A DNA stretch of 51,118 nucleotides from Nitrospira sp. Its GTDB lineage: Bacteria > Nitrospirota > Nitrospiria > Nitrospirales > Nitrospiraceae. Each line of letters opens with the position of its first letter. Positions within the stretch are counted from its first letter, which is position 1. The stretch is taken from contig JANDJC010000005.1 of assembly GCA_024331045.1 (NCBI GenBank), forward strand, positions 1 to 51,118, in the 5' to 3' direction. The notes beneath the pieces were generated by a model. It made no database searches, was not told the DNA's origin, and worked only from the letters and a program-made list of their open reading frames with translations. Made by a program: the position numbers and the translations under genes. Of this stretch, positions 18,046 through 27,381 are shown piece by piece.

Positions 18046-18932
18046 GAGACCCTTTCTCTAGCGGGAGGGTGGGGAGGAAGAAGGAGGGGGCGCGGCAAGA
18101 GTGGATTGGGAGGAGGAGAGCCGTCGGGTGCGAGTGGCACGGAAAATCCTGCGGCATGGGTATGGCCTCCGCCTCCAAAGGAGGCGGCAATGGCCCCCAC
18201 GTCTCTCCCGCCAACGCGGGAGCGGAGACTAAAATAACGTCGGCCATCGCGGTCGTGCCAAATGACACAAAAGGGGTGTTGGGCGGACAAACGCTCGCCA
18301 ATTTGGCTGGTGAGAATGGGGCTGTGCACCGCTGGCACGATATCTCCTTGAAATTCCACCATCACGGCATGGGCGGTCAATTTGCGCACCAACTGCTGCT
18401 CATAGCGAAGAATGGCCCGCCCTTCCTGTTCAAGCGCGGATTGAACAAAGCGATCCCATATCTGGAAATCGAATGGATATGACGCGATTGCCGCATTGAT
18501 TTCGCGGCTTCCTGGTAAGGCCCACCTCCATAAATCTTTATCCTCGATGTACCGGAGCAACCAGGGAGGCGAGGTCTCGTGGGCCCATTCCCACGCCAGT
18601 ACGGCTCCCGATTTGGTTTGGTCAAAGTAGGCATAGGGGCATCCCTCCAGCGCCCGTTCGGCTGTGATGTGATGATCCAAGACCAGCAGGTCCTTGGTCT
18701 CTGCAGACAAGACATCAAGGGTTGCGCGAGCATAGCTGAAATCAACCATCACGACTCGCTGATCCCTAAGATCAGAAGGCGGAGGAGTGCCATGCTTGAC
18801 AGGGATAAAGCGGGCGCCGGGATATTTCTTCCAAATGGCCCACGCTGCTCCAAACCCATCGGGACAATCGTCGTGATACAGCACGACGTCGGGCGGATGG
18901 GGAAATCTTGGATAACGAAGTACATCAGCCAT
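18042..18932 (-). CDS. DHH-family phosphoesterase
   Basis: A 296-residue protein with the DHH metal-binding phosphoesterase motifs: YHDDCPDGFGAAWA (18-31), VMVDFSYAR (61-69), VLDHH (84-88) and the C-terminal DHHA1 motif FGGGGHTHAAGF. Such enzymes hydrolyse short oligonucleotides, cyclic dinucleotides or similar phosphoesters with Mn2+. The variant with an early DD-x-DG motif resembles small exopolyphosphatase/nanoRNase-like proteins, and I cannot assign the substrate. The final 25 residues are a low-complexity proline/leucine tail (NPLLPRPLLLPPHPP) not part of the fold. It is coupled to the rhomboid gene by a 4-base overlap. Confidence 0.88.
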   Translation of the reverse strand: MADVLRYPRFPHPPDVVLYHDDCPDGFGAAWAIWKKYPGARFIPVKHGTPPPSDLRDQRVVMVDFSYARATLDVLSAETKDLLVLDHHITAERALEGCPYAYFDQTKSGAVLAWEWAHETSPPWLLRYIEDKDLWRWALPGSREINAAIASYPFDFQIWDRFVQSALEQEGRAILRYEQQLVRKLTAHAVMVEFQGDIVPAVHSPILTSQIGERLSAQHPFCVIWHDRDGRRYFSLRSRVGGRDVGAIAASFGGGGHTHAAGFSVPLAPDGSPPPNPLLPRPLLLPPHPPARERVS

Positions 18933-19033
18933 GGTGGTGGAGGTAGGATACCATGGGCTCTCAGCATGCGAAAAGGCCTTTGCAGAAGATTCGCCGCGGT
19001 CTTGGTGGGCTGACGTTGTTGAGGAGCCGATGC

Positions 19034-20089
19034 TCAGAGCGAATTGAGGTGATCGATCAATTGGCGGAGCCGCCCGGCGCTGCGGCGGTTGAAGGTGAAC
19101 ACGAGGCGCGGTAAATGCTCCAGCGCCGGTTCGTCGAGTTCTTCTGGTAAGGGACCACGTTGGCAGAAGCAGCCTTCAGCCAGGAGGTCGCTGAACGGTT
19201 CCTGGAGAGCCTCAAGCTGGTCGGGAGAAAGCGGCGTGGTCAATCGCATGGACAACAGCCGGCCGACGTAGCGGATCGAGTGATAGCGTCGGTAAAATTG
19301 AAGAATGTGATCGACGGCCGCTTCGGCCGAGTCCATGATCGTGAACAGGCTTAAGTCGTCATCGCTGATGAGCCGGCGCCCCAAGAGCTGCTTTCTAATA
19401 AAGGAAGCCCACTCATCCCAATAATCACAACCTGGTGCTTGAAGACAGATAATCGGCTGGGGATCACTTTTACCTGTTTGTGTCAGGGTAAGGATTTCAA
19501 ATCCTTCATCATGGGTGCCGAATCCGCCGGGAAACAGCGCTATGGCGTCCGCTTCTTTTTGAAACATCAATTTTCGAGTGAAAAAGTATTTGAAGGTGAT
19601 GAGTTTCGGATCATCGGCAATCACATCGTTGGGGCCCTGTTCAGAAGGCAGTAGAATGTTCACGCCGAAACTGTGATCGCGTCCTGCTCCCTCCTGGGCA
19701 GCACGCATGATTCCATCCGCTCCCCCAGTGATGACCATGAATCCGGCTTCGACAATGGCCCGTGCGAAATGAGAGGCCAGTTGGTAATTGGGATCGCCGG
19801 ACGGTGTGCGTGCCGAGCCGAAAATGCTGATTTTCCTGCGGTCGCGATAACGTTGAAACACGCCGAATGCGTAGCGAAGTTCCTTGACCGCGCGATTGAC
19901 GATTTTTAGGTCAAGCAGATCCAGATGGGCCTCGTGAAGCTTGAGCAGATTGCCCAACAGCTCTTTCATGAGGGAAGTGCGCAGATCGTCATCTGGGCTG
20001 TCTAGCAGGGTGCTGATCTGGTCGAGCACCTCCGCTTTTGAAGGAGCAGGCCGCTCCCGTGCTGCCAGGGGTTTGCCAGAAGGTTTCAT
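19034..20089 (-). CDS. LOG-family protein (lysine-decarboxylase-like, possible nucleotide 5'-monophosphate nucleosidase)
   Basis: A 351-residue cytoplasmic protein with a LOG domain in the middle: KISIFGSARTPSGDPNY, VITGGADGIMRAAQEGAG, and the hallmark PGGFGTHDEGFE. Members hydrolyse nucleoside monophosphates, releasing the base, as in cytokinin-activating LOG and bacterial PpnN; true lysine decarboxylase activity has not been supported for this fold. The N-terminal 90 residues are helical, and about 90 residues follow the domain, so it is longer than minimal LOG proteins. It stands alone between the DHH and CBS-PilZ genes on the same strand. Confidence 0.87.
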   Translation of the reverse strand: MKPSGKPLAARERPAPSKAEVLDQISTLLDSPDDDLRTSLMKELLGNLLKLHEAHLDLLDLKIVNRAVKELRYAFGVFQRYRDRRKISIFGSARTPSGDPNYQLASHFARAIVEAGFMVITGGADGIMRAAQEGAGRDHSFGVNILLPSEQGPNDVIADDPKLITFKYFFTRKLMFQKEADAIALFPGGFGTHDEGFEILTLTQTGKSDPQPIICLQAPGCDYWDEWASFIRKQLLGRRLISDDDLSLFTIMDSAEAAVDHILQFYRRYHSIRYVGRLLSMRLTTPLSPDQLEALQEPFSDLLAEGCFCQRGPLPEELDEPALEHLPRLVFTFNRRSAGRLRQLIDHLNSL

Positions 20090-20180
20090 ACGGTAGGTTC
20101 TCGCATGGTCCGCACGCGAAAATTGTATCAGCAGACCCTTCTGTGGTCAAAATCCGTTGCGGGCCAGACGGTTGGCATGG

Positions 20181-20918
20181 TTACTCGGAGGGCTCCCTCG
20201 CGCTTCGGAGCACCCATGCCTTGATCGCGGACTGGCCCGATGAGGAAAGACTAGAAAATTGGATCTCGATGACGGATAGGGGAGGGCTGACCATGTTCAG
20301 GGAGTCCGGCTCCCGAAGCTGCTGGGCCACTACCGTTCCTCGAACGGTGAACGGTGTTGGGAGGTCGGGGAGAGAAAAGTGGATGGTGACCGGTGTGCCG
20401 GCCAGCAACGAGAGTTCGGATTCGATCACGGCGCCAATGTGACTGAGTTGGATGATGGTCACGGACGTTTCTTGTCGAGGAGTGCTTTCTTCCAGCATGC
20501 GAATCGTTGCCGGAATCCGAACTGACCACCGGTGAGGAGAGCGGATCAGATCTCGAACTGTGAGCACGCCCACCGGCAACTCTTCTTTCGTGACGATGAG
20601 GATCGGCGAACCGCTCGCCATCATCAGCGAAGAGGCTTCGTCAATCAAACGATCGTATTCGATGAATTGCACTGGTTGTGTCATGATGGTCCGTACTTCG
20701 ATGTCATCGGGCTCAAGCCCCTGAGCCACCACTTTTCGTACAATGTCGGTGGGGGTCATGAGGCCGTACGATGACTCCGTATCCTTAACAAGAAGGCATG
20801 GCGTTCGTTCCCGTTCCATCAACGAGGCGGCTTCCGCCACCGAAACGTCGCCGGGAATTTGAACGACACCAGGTGTCATCATCTGGGCGACCACAGTATC
20901 CCACTGGTGAGCGGCCAT
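20181..20918 (-). CDS. CBS-pair protein with C-terminal PilZ-like domain
   Basis: A 245-residue cytoplasmic signalling protein. Residues about 8-65 and 72-128 are two CBS motifs (MTPGVVQIPGDVSVAEAASLM and MTQPVQFIEYDRLIDEASSLM), which together bind adenine nucleotides. Residues about 130-235 form a PilZ-like barrel, with RWSVRIPATIRM in place of the RxxxR motif and QLSHIG in place of (D/N)xSxxG. Cyclic-di-GMP binding is therefore possible but the motif is imperfect. A protein that reads energy charge and c-di-GMP would be a sensor; this is inference. It is divergent from the MNIO gene with about 198 bases between starts. Confidence 0.8.
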   Translation of the reverse strand: MAAHQWDTVVAQMMTPGVVQIPGDVSVAEAASLMERERTPCLLVKDTESSYGLMTPTDIVRKVVAQGLEPDDIEVRTIMTQPVQFIEYDRLIDEASSLMMASGSPILIVTKEELPVGVLTVRDLIRSPHRWSVRIPATIRMLEESTPRQETSVTIIQLSHIGAVIESELSLLAGTPVTIHFSLPDLPTPFTVRGTVVAQQLREPDSLNMVSPPLSVIEIQFSSLSSSGQSAIKAWVLRSAREPSE

Positions 20919-21116
20919 GTGCAGGTCGTTCCTCTTGGTTCAGCCTCGATCATCTTGGTTCTTTCGGGCCAGGTTGATCGGAGCTTTTCGACCCCGTGGC
21001 GCATGCCAAGTATAGCAGACGGTTCTCGGGGTGCCTGGTGACCGGAAATGCTTGTGATTCCATAGGTCTAACGCATACACTACAGCTTGGCTTCGGGGAG
21101 GACGGGGGGCCAAAAG

Positions 21117-22697
21117 ATGACGGTGCCTGCACCGGTTGAACGAGAATTTTTGACTCGACTGGACCACATCGCGCCTCATGGTTTGGGGTTGTCGGTGGAT
21201 GTCTATTCTCCTGACCTTGGTAGCTTGCTCGGAATGTTGCGCCAGCGTCAAGTATTTCCCGACTATCTGGAAGTCTTTCGCGCGTCGCCGCAAGCCCTGG
21301 CGACTGTCAAGGCACAAGCCGGTGGCTGTCCGTTGCCATGCCATGGTGAAGGCCTGTGGCTGACCGAGGCAGGGGCATGCGAAAATCCTCTTTTCCATAT
21401 AGAAGTTCGAGAGACCGCGCGACATCTCTCTGTGCTCGGCAGCGCTTGGCTCACGCACGAATGTGCAACCAAGGTCATTGCCGGCTATCCCTATGGAACC
21501 TATGTGCCACCTCTCTATACCAGCGAGGGGGCAGCAGTGGTGGCCGAAAACGCCTTGGCGGTCCAAACGTTCTTTGACCGTGCATGCCGCCTCCCCTCAG
21601 GCAGCACGCCACTTCTGCTTCTTGAAATGCCGCCATTGACGTATTTTGTGGCAGGCACGGTTTCCATTCCGACATTTTTTCGCATGGTAACCGACGTTGT
21701 TCCCTGTGGACTCGTGCTCGATGTGGGCCATGTGTGGACGGTCTATCGCTATTCGGGCGCCTGGCGGAGAATGGAGCTCGGTCAATTCCTCAGGGAATTT
21801 CTTGATGAATTTCCGTTGCACCGGGTGGTGCAGCTCCACGTGGCCGGTCTGGACATTCACGAATCCGAGAGGGCGCGGCACGCCATTCGTCCCTTGGCCA
21901 TTCGTCCATCTGATGGTGCTGATGGTGCCGATGGCGAACTGCCATCCAATCAAGCATGGCTCGATGGCGGACAGGATGGAAGCGGATCACCTGTTCTTCC
22001 CGCCCTCGTGGATGCCCATGGTGCTCCCATCCCGCCGTTTCTGTTCGAGATGCTGGATCAGATCCTTGCTGACCCACGCTTGACCAATCTACGGGGGGTA
22101 GCCCTAGAAGTCGATACGAAGCCTATTCCGCTGATTGCTCGAGAATTTGCTTACTTTCAGGAGCGGTATGGGGGAGTCTGCTCGCGGATGCGGTCAGCCA
22201 GCCGTTCGTCTTTGAACCCTCAGGAGCAATGGGGGGCTTCAGCGAGCGATTGGTCGCGTTTTTCCAGACAAGAGGTGGCATCGGCCTATGAACGGTATGC
22301 CCGCGTTCTTGCTGGGCAGGCTGAGCCGGACAGTGTGGAGTGGACCGGGCCCACTGCCTGCGGCGAGGAGTTGGACCGCTATCGATTCGTTTATCTCCCC
22401 CATGAAATTCTCTCCTGGGGCGGGGACGTGCGAGCAATGTTCCCACGGTCGTGCAAGCAACTTGATGAGAAGGGAATATCGCTTGCGGCATTTGTCTCCT
22501 TTTGGCTGAGCGGCCCGCGGCCCATTGAAGGTCCCTATGATTTCTTTTTAGTCAAGATCGTCCGGTTTGTGGAATTTGTCAGCCAAGTGGCGCCGGATCT
22601 GATCGAGATTGCCTGCGAAGAGGCCGAGGAGCTCCGCCTGGCCTATGATCGTGCCAATGAGGTGCCTGTGCCAGCCGGAGGAGGGAAGAGTTTGTGA
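21117..22697 (+). CDS. MNIO (DUF692) family multinuclear iron enzyme with C-terminal extension
   Basis: A 526-residue protein. Residues about 20-345 form a TIM-barrel of the DUF692/MNIO family, which includes MbnB and other iron oxidases that modify cysteines of ribosomal peptides. Candidate metal ligands are all present: H76 (HGEGL), E170 (LLEMPP), D202 and H205 (LDVGH), H241 (LHVAG), D299 and H301 (VDAHG) and E331 (LEVD). A low-complexity insert lies at 266-292. Residues about 350-526 are an extension I do not recognise; it may stand in for the separate partner protein usual in this family. No partner gene or Cys-rich precursor peptide is adjacent. ATG 21117 is chosen over the longer frame at 21087. 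Its stop overlaps the dus start. Confidence 0.82.
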   Translation: MTVPAPVEREFLTRLDHIAPHGLGLSVDVYSPDLGSLLGMLRQRQVFPDYLEVFRASPQALATVKAQAGGCPLPCHGEGLWLTEAGACENPLFHIEVRETARHLSVLGSAWLTHECATKVIAGYPYGTYVPPLYTSEGAAVVAENALAVQTFFDRACRLPSGSTPLLLLEMPPLTYFVAGTVSIPTFFRMVTDVVPCGLVLDVGHVWTVYRYSGAWRRMELGQFLREFLDEFPLHRVVQLHVAGLDIHESERARHAIRPLAIRPSDGADGADGELPSNQAWLDGGQDGSGSPVLPALVDAHGAPIPPFLFEMLDQILADPRLTNLRGVALEVDTKPIPLIAREFAYFQERYGGVCSRMRSASRSSLNPQEQWGASASDWSRFSRQEVASAYERYARVLAGQAEPDSVEWTGPTACGEELDRYRFVYLPHEILSWGGDVRAMFPRSCKQLDEKGISLAAFVSFWLSGPRPIEGPYDFFLVKIVRFVEFVSQVAPDLIEIACEEAEELRLAYDRANEVPVPAGGGKSL

Positions 22698-23863
22698 ATT
22701 GTTGGGACACGTTGCCTCGCCCCATCATTGGGCTTGCCCCCATGGACGGCGTCACCGACGCAGCGTTTCGTTCCATTGTGGCTCGACAGGGCAAGCCGGA
22801 TGTGATGTTCACGGAGTTCACCCATGTGCACGATATCTGCCGCGGCCCTGAGTCTCTCTTGGACACCCTCCGGTACGGCGAAAACGAGCGGCCGATCGTG
22901 GCGCAACTCTACGGCCATGATCCTGATCTGTTTTATCGAGCCGCTGTTGCCGTGTGTGAGTTAGGTTTTGACGGGTTGGACATCAACATGGGGTGCCCAT
23001 CTAGAAGCGTGGCTTCGTCCGGATCTGGTGCTGGGTTGATCAGGACGCCGGATGTGGCGCGTGCCATTGTGCGTGCGGCTAAGCGTGGCATCGAGGAGTG
23101 GGCGAATGGTCTCACGCTGGAAGAGGCTGGCTTCCCGCCCTCAAAGGTGGCTGCGTTTCGATTGCTCAATCGGATCCGCGGCGGTTATGAAGGAAGAGAG
23201 CGCCAGCCCATTCCTGTTTCTGTGAAAACAAGAATCGGCTATGACACGGTGACGGTGGAACCATGGTTGGACCAGTTGCTCAAGGAACAGCCGGCGGTGA
23301 TTTCGCTCCATGGTCGGACACTCCGACAAATGTACCGGGGAACGGCCGATTGGTCGGCCATCGCACGGGCGGCTACAATGGTCAAGGGAACAGGGACTCT
23401 GTTGCTGGGGAACGGAGATGTTCAAAGTCTGGCGGAGGCGGCCGACCGTGTGCGCGAGACGGGGGTAGATGGGGTGTTGGTGGGACGAGCGGTGTTGGGG
23501 AATCCCTGGTTTTTCCAGCATAAGAAAGAGAGCCGCGATCTGGCGTGGGGTCTGAGCGAAACCGGAGTCGGTTGCGGGGTGGAAGATGTGTCATTAAGCC
23601 AGCGCTTTGCGGTTTTGTTGGATCACGCACGGATGTTTGAATCCCTGTATGGGGCGCACCGATTCTATCGTATGCGCAAACATCTGGCGTGGTATTGCAA
23701 AGGGTTCCCTCGCGCGGCGGCCCTTCGCGCTCGGATGGTGCGGGTGTCTTCCATCGGCGAGTTGGAAGACGTGTTGGATGACTATCTCAACGACCGGTTG
23801 CCCCCTGCCGTCACCGAAACGGCTGATGATGAACTGAAAGCAGTATCCCGATGCGACGGCTAA
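22694..23863 (+). CDS. dus: tRNA-dihydrouridine synthase
   Basis: A 389-residue flavoenzyme reducing uridine to dihydrouridine in tRNA. Seen: the FMN-barrel start IGLAPMDGVTDAAFR, the catalytic cysteine C101 in DINMGCPSRSV, VSVKTRIGYD, HGRTLRQMYRGTADW, GNGDVQSLAEA and VGRAVLGNPW. An extra segment of about 35 residues lies between the GAGLIR loop and VSVKTR (rich in EEWANGLTLEEAG), so it is longer than DusA or DusB. The position modified cannot be told. GTG 22694 overlaps the upstream TGA, so translation is coupled with the MNIO gene. It also overlaps maf by 13 bases. Confidence 0.92.
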   Translation: MNCWDTLPRPIIGLAPMDGVTDAAFRSIVARQGKPDVMFTEFTHVHDICRGPESLLDTLRYGENERPIVAQLYGHDPDLFYRAAVAVCELGFDGLDINMGCPSRSVASSGSGAGLIRTPDVARAIVRAAKRGIEEWANGLTLEEAGFPPSKVAAFRLLNRIRGGYEGRERQPIPVSVKTRIGYDTVTVEPWLDQLLKEQPAVISLHGRTLRQMYRGTADWSAIARAATMVKGTGTLLLGNGDVQSLAEAADRVRETGVDGVLVGRAVLGNPWFFQHKKESRDLAWGLSETGVGCGVEDVSLSQRFAVLLDHARMFESLYGAHRFYRMRKHLAWYCKGFPRAAALRARMVRVSSIGELEDVLDDYLNDRLPPAVTETADDELKAVSRCDG

Positions 23864-24486
23864 TCTTGGCTTCGACATCGCCACGCCGCAAGGAATTGCT
23901 GGCTCTGCTCGGCGTCCCCTTCGATGTGTGGGCGCCCACATTTGTGGAACAGCCGATACCTGGCCTTGTTCCCCATGAACAGGTCGCAACCTTTGCGATG
24001 GAAAAGGCTAGGTCGGGGGCGGTGGTGTGGCCGGATAACCTGGTGTTGGGGGGGGATACCGTGATCGAGGTAGATGGCAAGCTCTTGGGAAAGCCGTGCG
24101 ACAAGGCGGAGGCCCGCCGGATGTTGGTTCGTTTGGCCGGGAGATCCCATCAAGTCCATACCGCGGTGGCTGTTTGCCACCGAGCTCGGTCATTGGAGTG
24201 TGTCCGTGTTGAGACGGCAACAGTATCAATGAAGGCAGACGAAAGACAGATCGAACGCTATCTGGCAACAGACGAATGGCGTGGAAAGGCTGGGAGCTAT
24301 TCAATTCAAGGGCAGGGGGCTCAGTTGATCGAGCATGTCGAGGGTGATTACACGATAGTGGTGGGGCTTCCTCTCCGGGCCGTCGTTGATTTGTTGCGGT
24401 CCGCCGGCTATTTCATCAACCGACAGGTGGTGGAGGAAGTGTACAGAAGCAAGCCGTATCCTAATTGGGCAAGATTTGCCGCCTGA
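23851..24486 (+). CDS. maf: Maf-family nucleotide pyrophosphatase
   Basis: A 211-residue house-cleaning enzyme hydrolysing non-canonical or modified nucleoside triphosphates to monophosphates. Motifs LILASTSPRRKELL (4-17), LGGDTVIEVDGKLLGKP and GKAGSYSIQGQGA are complete. The SPRR and the nucleotide-specificity residues are those of the dTTP/UTP-type group, but I cannot separate subgroups with confidence. It overlaps the 3' end of dus by 13 bases, and with the MNIO gene makes a tightly coupled three-gene unit. Confidence 0.94.
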   Translation: MRRLILASTSPRRKELLALLGVPFDVWAPTFVEQPIPGLVPHEQVATFAMEKARSGAVVWPDNLVLGGDTVIEVDGKLLGKPCDKAEARRMLVRLAGRSHQVHTAVAVCHRARSLECVRVETATVSMKADERQIERYLATDEWRGKAGSYSIQGQGAQLIEHVEGDYTIVVGLPLRAVVDLLRSAGYFINRQVVEEVYRSKPYPNWARFAA

Positions 24487-24563
24487 TTGCATATGGCGGG
24501 AGGTTTTCCTACAATGCGCGCTGGCCACGCTGACGGTGGCACCAGCGACAGGAGCCAGAGGGC

Positions 24564-25223
24564 ATGAGAGCCTGGTTGGCAGGGAGAAGATTGGTAGTGG
24601 CAATGCTCACTGGAGCAGTGCTGGCCGTTGGGCCAGAGGCCGGTCTTGCCATCGACGTGAACATGTCCATGGAAGAGGCCAGAAAGGCCCTTGAAAACGG
24701 AAGAATTCCCATGGAGAAAGCCGAGTTGCCCGAGGACATTAAGAAAGTCTTACAGCAAGCCTCGTTAGCAAGCCGGGTCGGGGCTGATCCTGAAAAGGAG
24801 CCTTGTGGCGCCAGTGCGATTTTGCGAACCAAACGGTACAGGCTGGAGGCTTTCGGCCGTCAGGAAGCGGTGGAGTCCAAAAAGCGCAAAATCGAGGTGC
24901 GGATGCCGGAAGAGTTTGTCAAGAAGATTCTGGACATGCCCAATATGGAAGTCGAAGTCCAGCTCTGCGGCGACGATGAATATTTTGCCGAAGGGGCCCT
25001 CATTGAATTGCATCAAGGTTCCAAGCGGATCAAGCCGGTTGACATCGGGCGCGCTGAACGGGGACGGAAAAATGAGGAAGGAGTTGGGCCGGCATACCGT
25101 TCTCGCTTTACCGCGCTCTTTGCCTACGATCAGTTTGACCCGAACGCCAAATCGGTGTTTGTCGTGAATCTGCAAGATGGGCAAGAGGTACGTATCCCCG
25201 CCGATTTTTCAAAAGTGAAGTAG
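24564..25223 (+). CDS. Exported protein of unknown function
   Basis: A 219-residue protein with a signal peptide (about 1-29, VVAMLTGAVLAVGPEAGLA) followed by an acidic, helical stretch (MSMEEARKALENGRIPMEKAEL) and a mixed alpha/beta C-terminal half with many charged residues and a strand-rich end. Two cysteines (C81 and one near LCGDDEYF) could form a disulfide. The start ATG 24564 has GGAG nine bases upstream. It follows maf by 77 bases and ends about 50 bases from the convergent ABC exporter gene. I do not recognise the family. Confidence 0.72.
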   Translation: MRAWLAGRRLVVAMLTGAVLAVGPEAGLAIDVNMSMEEARKALENGRIPMEKAELPEDIKKVLQQASLASRVGADPEKEPCGASAILRTKRYRLEAFGRQEAVESKKRKIEVRMPEEFVKKILDMPNMEVEVQLCGDDEYFAEGALIELHQGSKRIKPVDIGRAERGRKNEEGVGPAYRSRFTALFAYDQFDPNAKSVFVVNLQDGQEVRIPADFSKVK

Positions 25224-25276
25224 GACCTTGCTTCCACGTGGGGCTGGCGTTTGACTGACCAGTCTTGAGAGTGCTG

Positions 25277-27007
25277 TCACTTCAGCGACTCGCGGAGTCG
25301 AATGGTGTACAAATAGTGATAGAGTCCCTTCTGTTCCATGAGCTGGGCATGGGTGCCTTCTTCGACGAGGCGCCCTTTGTCCAAGACAAGGATTCGGGTG
25401 GCGTGCTGAACAGTGGAGAGTCGGTGGGCTACGATAAACGTAGTCCGTCCCTGCATGAGACGTTCGAGGGCTTCCTGCACCAAACGCTCGGATTCACTGT
25501 CGAGGGAAGATGTGGCTTCATCCAGCAGGAGAAGACGCGGGTTCTTGAGAATTGCCCGTGCAATGGCAAGCCGTTGGCGCTGTCCGCCTGAGAGGTTGAT
25601 CCCCTTCTCTCCGACCACGGTGTGATACCCATCGGGTAAGCTGCTGATAAACTCGTGCGCGTGCGCCGCTTTACACGCGCGCTCAATTTCCTGCTCGCTG
25701 GCCGCGGGATTCCCGTACCGCACGTTATCAAGGATGGTGCCGCCGAAAAGAATCGTTTCCTGCGGCACCAACGCCAGTTGCCGATACCAGCTTTCGAGCG
25801 TCACCTGTCTTAGGTCTCGGCCATCGATCAGGATTCGCCCGTGGGTCGGGTCATAAAATCGATGCAGCAAGTTGATCACCGTTGTCTTGCCTGCTCCAGT
25901 CGGTCCGACAAGGGCGATGACATCGCCTGGTTTGGCTTCAAATGACAGGTGCGACAGAACGGGCACACGAGGATCGTATGCAAAGCTCACCTGTTCGAAC
26001 TGCACATGACCCACCACGGCGGAGAGGGGTTCCGCTCCGGGCAGGTCTTGAACGGCCGGCTCCACATCCAGGATTTCAAAGACCCGCTGCATGGCGCCCT
26101 GGGCTTCTTTCACCTGTCCAAAGACACGAGCTGCGGAGCTGAAGGGGCCAATCAAGATCCCGGCGAACAGGATGAAGGCGAAGAGGTCGCCGGGCGTAAT
26201 CAGGCCTTCCACTACTTGTTGACCGCCGTACCATAAGACAGTGGCCGCGATGGAGAACGTGAGCAAGCTGATGGTGGGAATGAACAGAGCCATGATGCCC
26301 GCTCGACGCATGGTGAGGCGAAGGGTTTGATCGATCTGCTTCGCAAACCGCTCCTCTTCACGTTTGGTTTGTACGAACGATTTCACGATGCGGATGCCGG
26401 AAATGACCTCCTCGGCTAAGGTGTTGAGGGCAGCGGTCTGGTCCTGAAGAGACAGGGAGAGGGCCTTAAGCCTGCGTCCGAACAGTTTGGCGACCAACAC
26501 CAACAGGGGCAGCAGAATCAGGATCAAGAGCGACAACCTCCAGTTCATCATGAATAAAAATGCGAGGCCCCCAACGAAGGTGACAAGCTGTTTGGCGCTG
26601 TCGATCGGCATTTCGGTGGCGACCGTTTGGATGGTTCCCACGTCGTTCATCAGCCGTGACAGCAGCTCCCCCGTACGCCGGCGGGCGAAAAACTTGACAT
26701 CCAGCGTCTGCAAATGCGCGAAGACATGGCGTCGAAAATCGGCCATGATATGTTGAGACACCCAGGCGGTGAGATAACTGTGTCCCATGGAGCAGAGGCC
26801 TTGAAGAATGACAAGGCCAATCAAGACGCCGATTAGTTGCGTCAGCCGATCGATGTCTCGTTGCACGGTCATGACATCCCACAGACTGCCTGCCAGTCGA
26901 AGCAAGGCCAAATTGACGGCGGCTACGCCCATGACGAGCAAGCCGCTCCAGAGCATCTTCGTGAGATAGGGTTGGAGAAACGGAAGAAAACGTCTGAAGA
27001 TCAGCAT
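25277..27007 (-). CDS. MsbA-like ABC exporter
   Basis: A 576-residue half-transporter with six membrane helices (about 15-310) fused to an ATPase domain. All catalytic motifs are intact: Walker A GPTGAGKTT, Q-loop ALVPQETILF, signature LSGGQRQRLAIARAIL, Walker B LLLLDEATSSLD and H-loop IVAHRLST. The length and GELLSRLMNDVGTIQ coupling helix fit the lipid A/phospholipid flippase or multidrug exporter group. It provides a useful contrast with the degenerate ABC protein at 12117. It lies downstream of the bS22-type gene on the same strand. Confidence 0.92.
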   Translation of the reverse strand: MLIFRRFLPFLQPYLTKMLWSGLLVMGVAAVNLALLRLAGSLWDVMTVQRDIDRLTQLIGVLIGLVILQGLCSMGHSYLTAWVSQHIMADFRRHVFAHLQTLDVKFFARRRTGELLSRLMNDVGTIQTVATEMPIDSAKQLVTFVGGLAFLFMMNWRLSLLILILLPLLVLVAKLFGRRLKALSLSLQDQTAALNTLAEEVISGIRIVKSFVQTKREEERFAKQIDQTLRLTMRRAGIMALFIPTISLLTFSIAATVLWYGGQQVVEGLITPGDLFAFILFAGILIGPFSSAARVFGQVKEAQGAMQRVFEILDVEPAVQDLPGAEPLSAVVGHVQFEQVSFAYDPRVPVLSHLSFEAKPGDVIALVGPTGAGKTTVINLLHRFYDPTHGRILIDGRDLRQVTLESWYRQLALVPQETILFGGTILDNVRYGNPAASEQEIERACKAAHAHEFISSLPDGYHTVVGEKGINLSGGQRQRLAIARAILKNPRLLLLDEATSSLDSESERLVQEALERLMQGRTTFIVAHRLSTVQHATRILVLDKGRLVEEGTHAQLMEQKGLYHYLYTIRLRESLK

Positions 27008-27381
27008 GATAGATGGAAGAACGGTGTTGAGCTATTGGCTGACGGACAGTCGCTCGTCATGCTGCCTCGACGACTCCTTCTACGGGAAGGAACCATGGAA
27101 GATCGGAACGGTGCAGGGCTCAAGAGGAGAGGCAACCAGCGTGAGCAACGGCCATTATCGATACGAAAAGAGACGCCCTTTCGTCGCCCCTCCCGATCTG
27201 ATGATGGGAACGTGGCAGCCGGCTTGCCGTTGATACGCGAACACACTTCCCTTTTCCCGAGGGACGCGCCCTGTCGCAGCGAACACGGGCATTTCGCTCC
27301 CGACCGGACCATCTGCTCTTCTGGGGAGGTGGACATTCCCGAGGCAGGGCGCCGTCCCAAGACTGTTGGGACCAGCAGGAC
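27008..27381. other. Intergenic, no gene recognised
   Basis: 374 bases between the ABC exporter start and the stop of the bS22-type gene. Short open frames here lack motifs and ribosome-binding sites. It should hold the promoter of the exporter on the minus strand. Confidence 0.5.

Noticed and set aside
18046..18120. Low-complexity G/A-rich stretch at the end of the DHH gene
   Set aside because: It is coding (proline/leucine-rich tail); no independent repeat or regulatory role is needed.
20940..21566. 208-codon open frame on the minus strand
   Set aside because: It lies antisense to the MNIO gene, whose conserved ligands are read on the plus strand.
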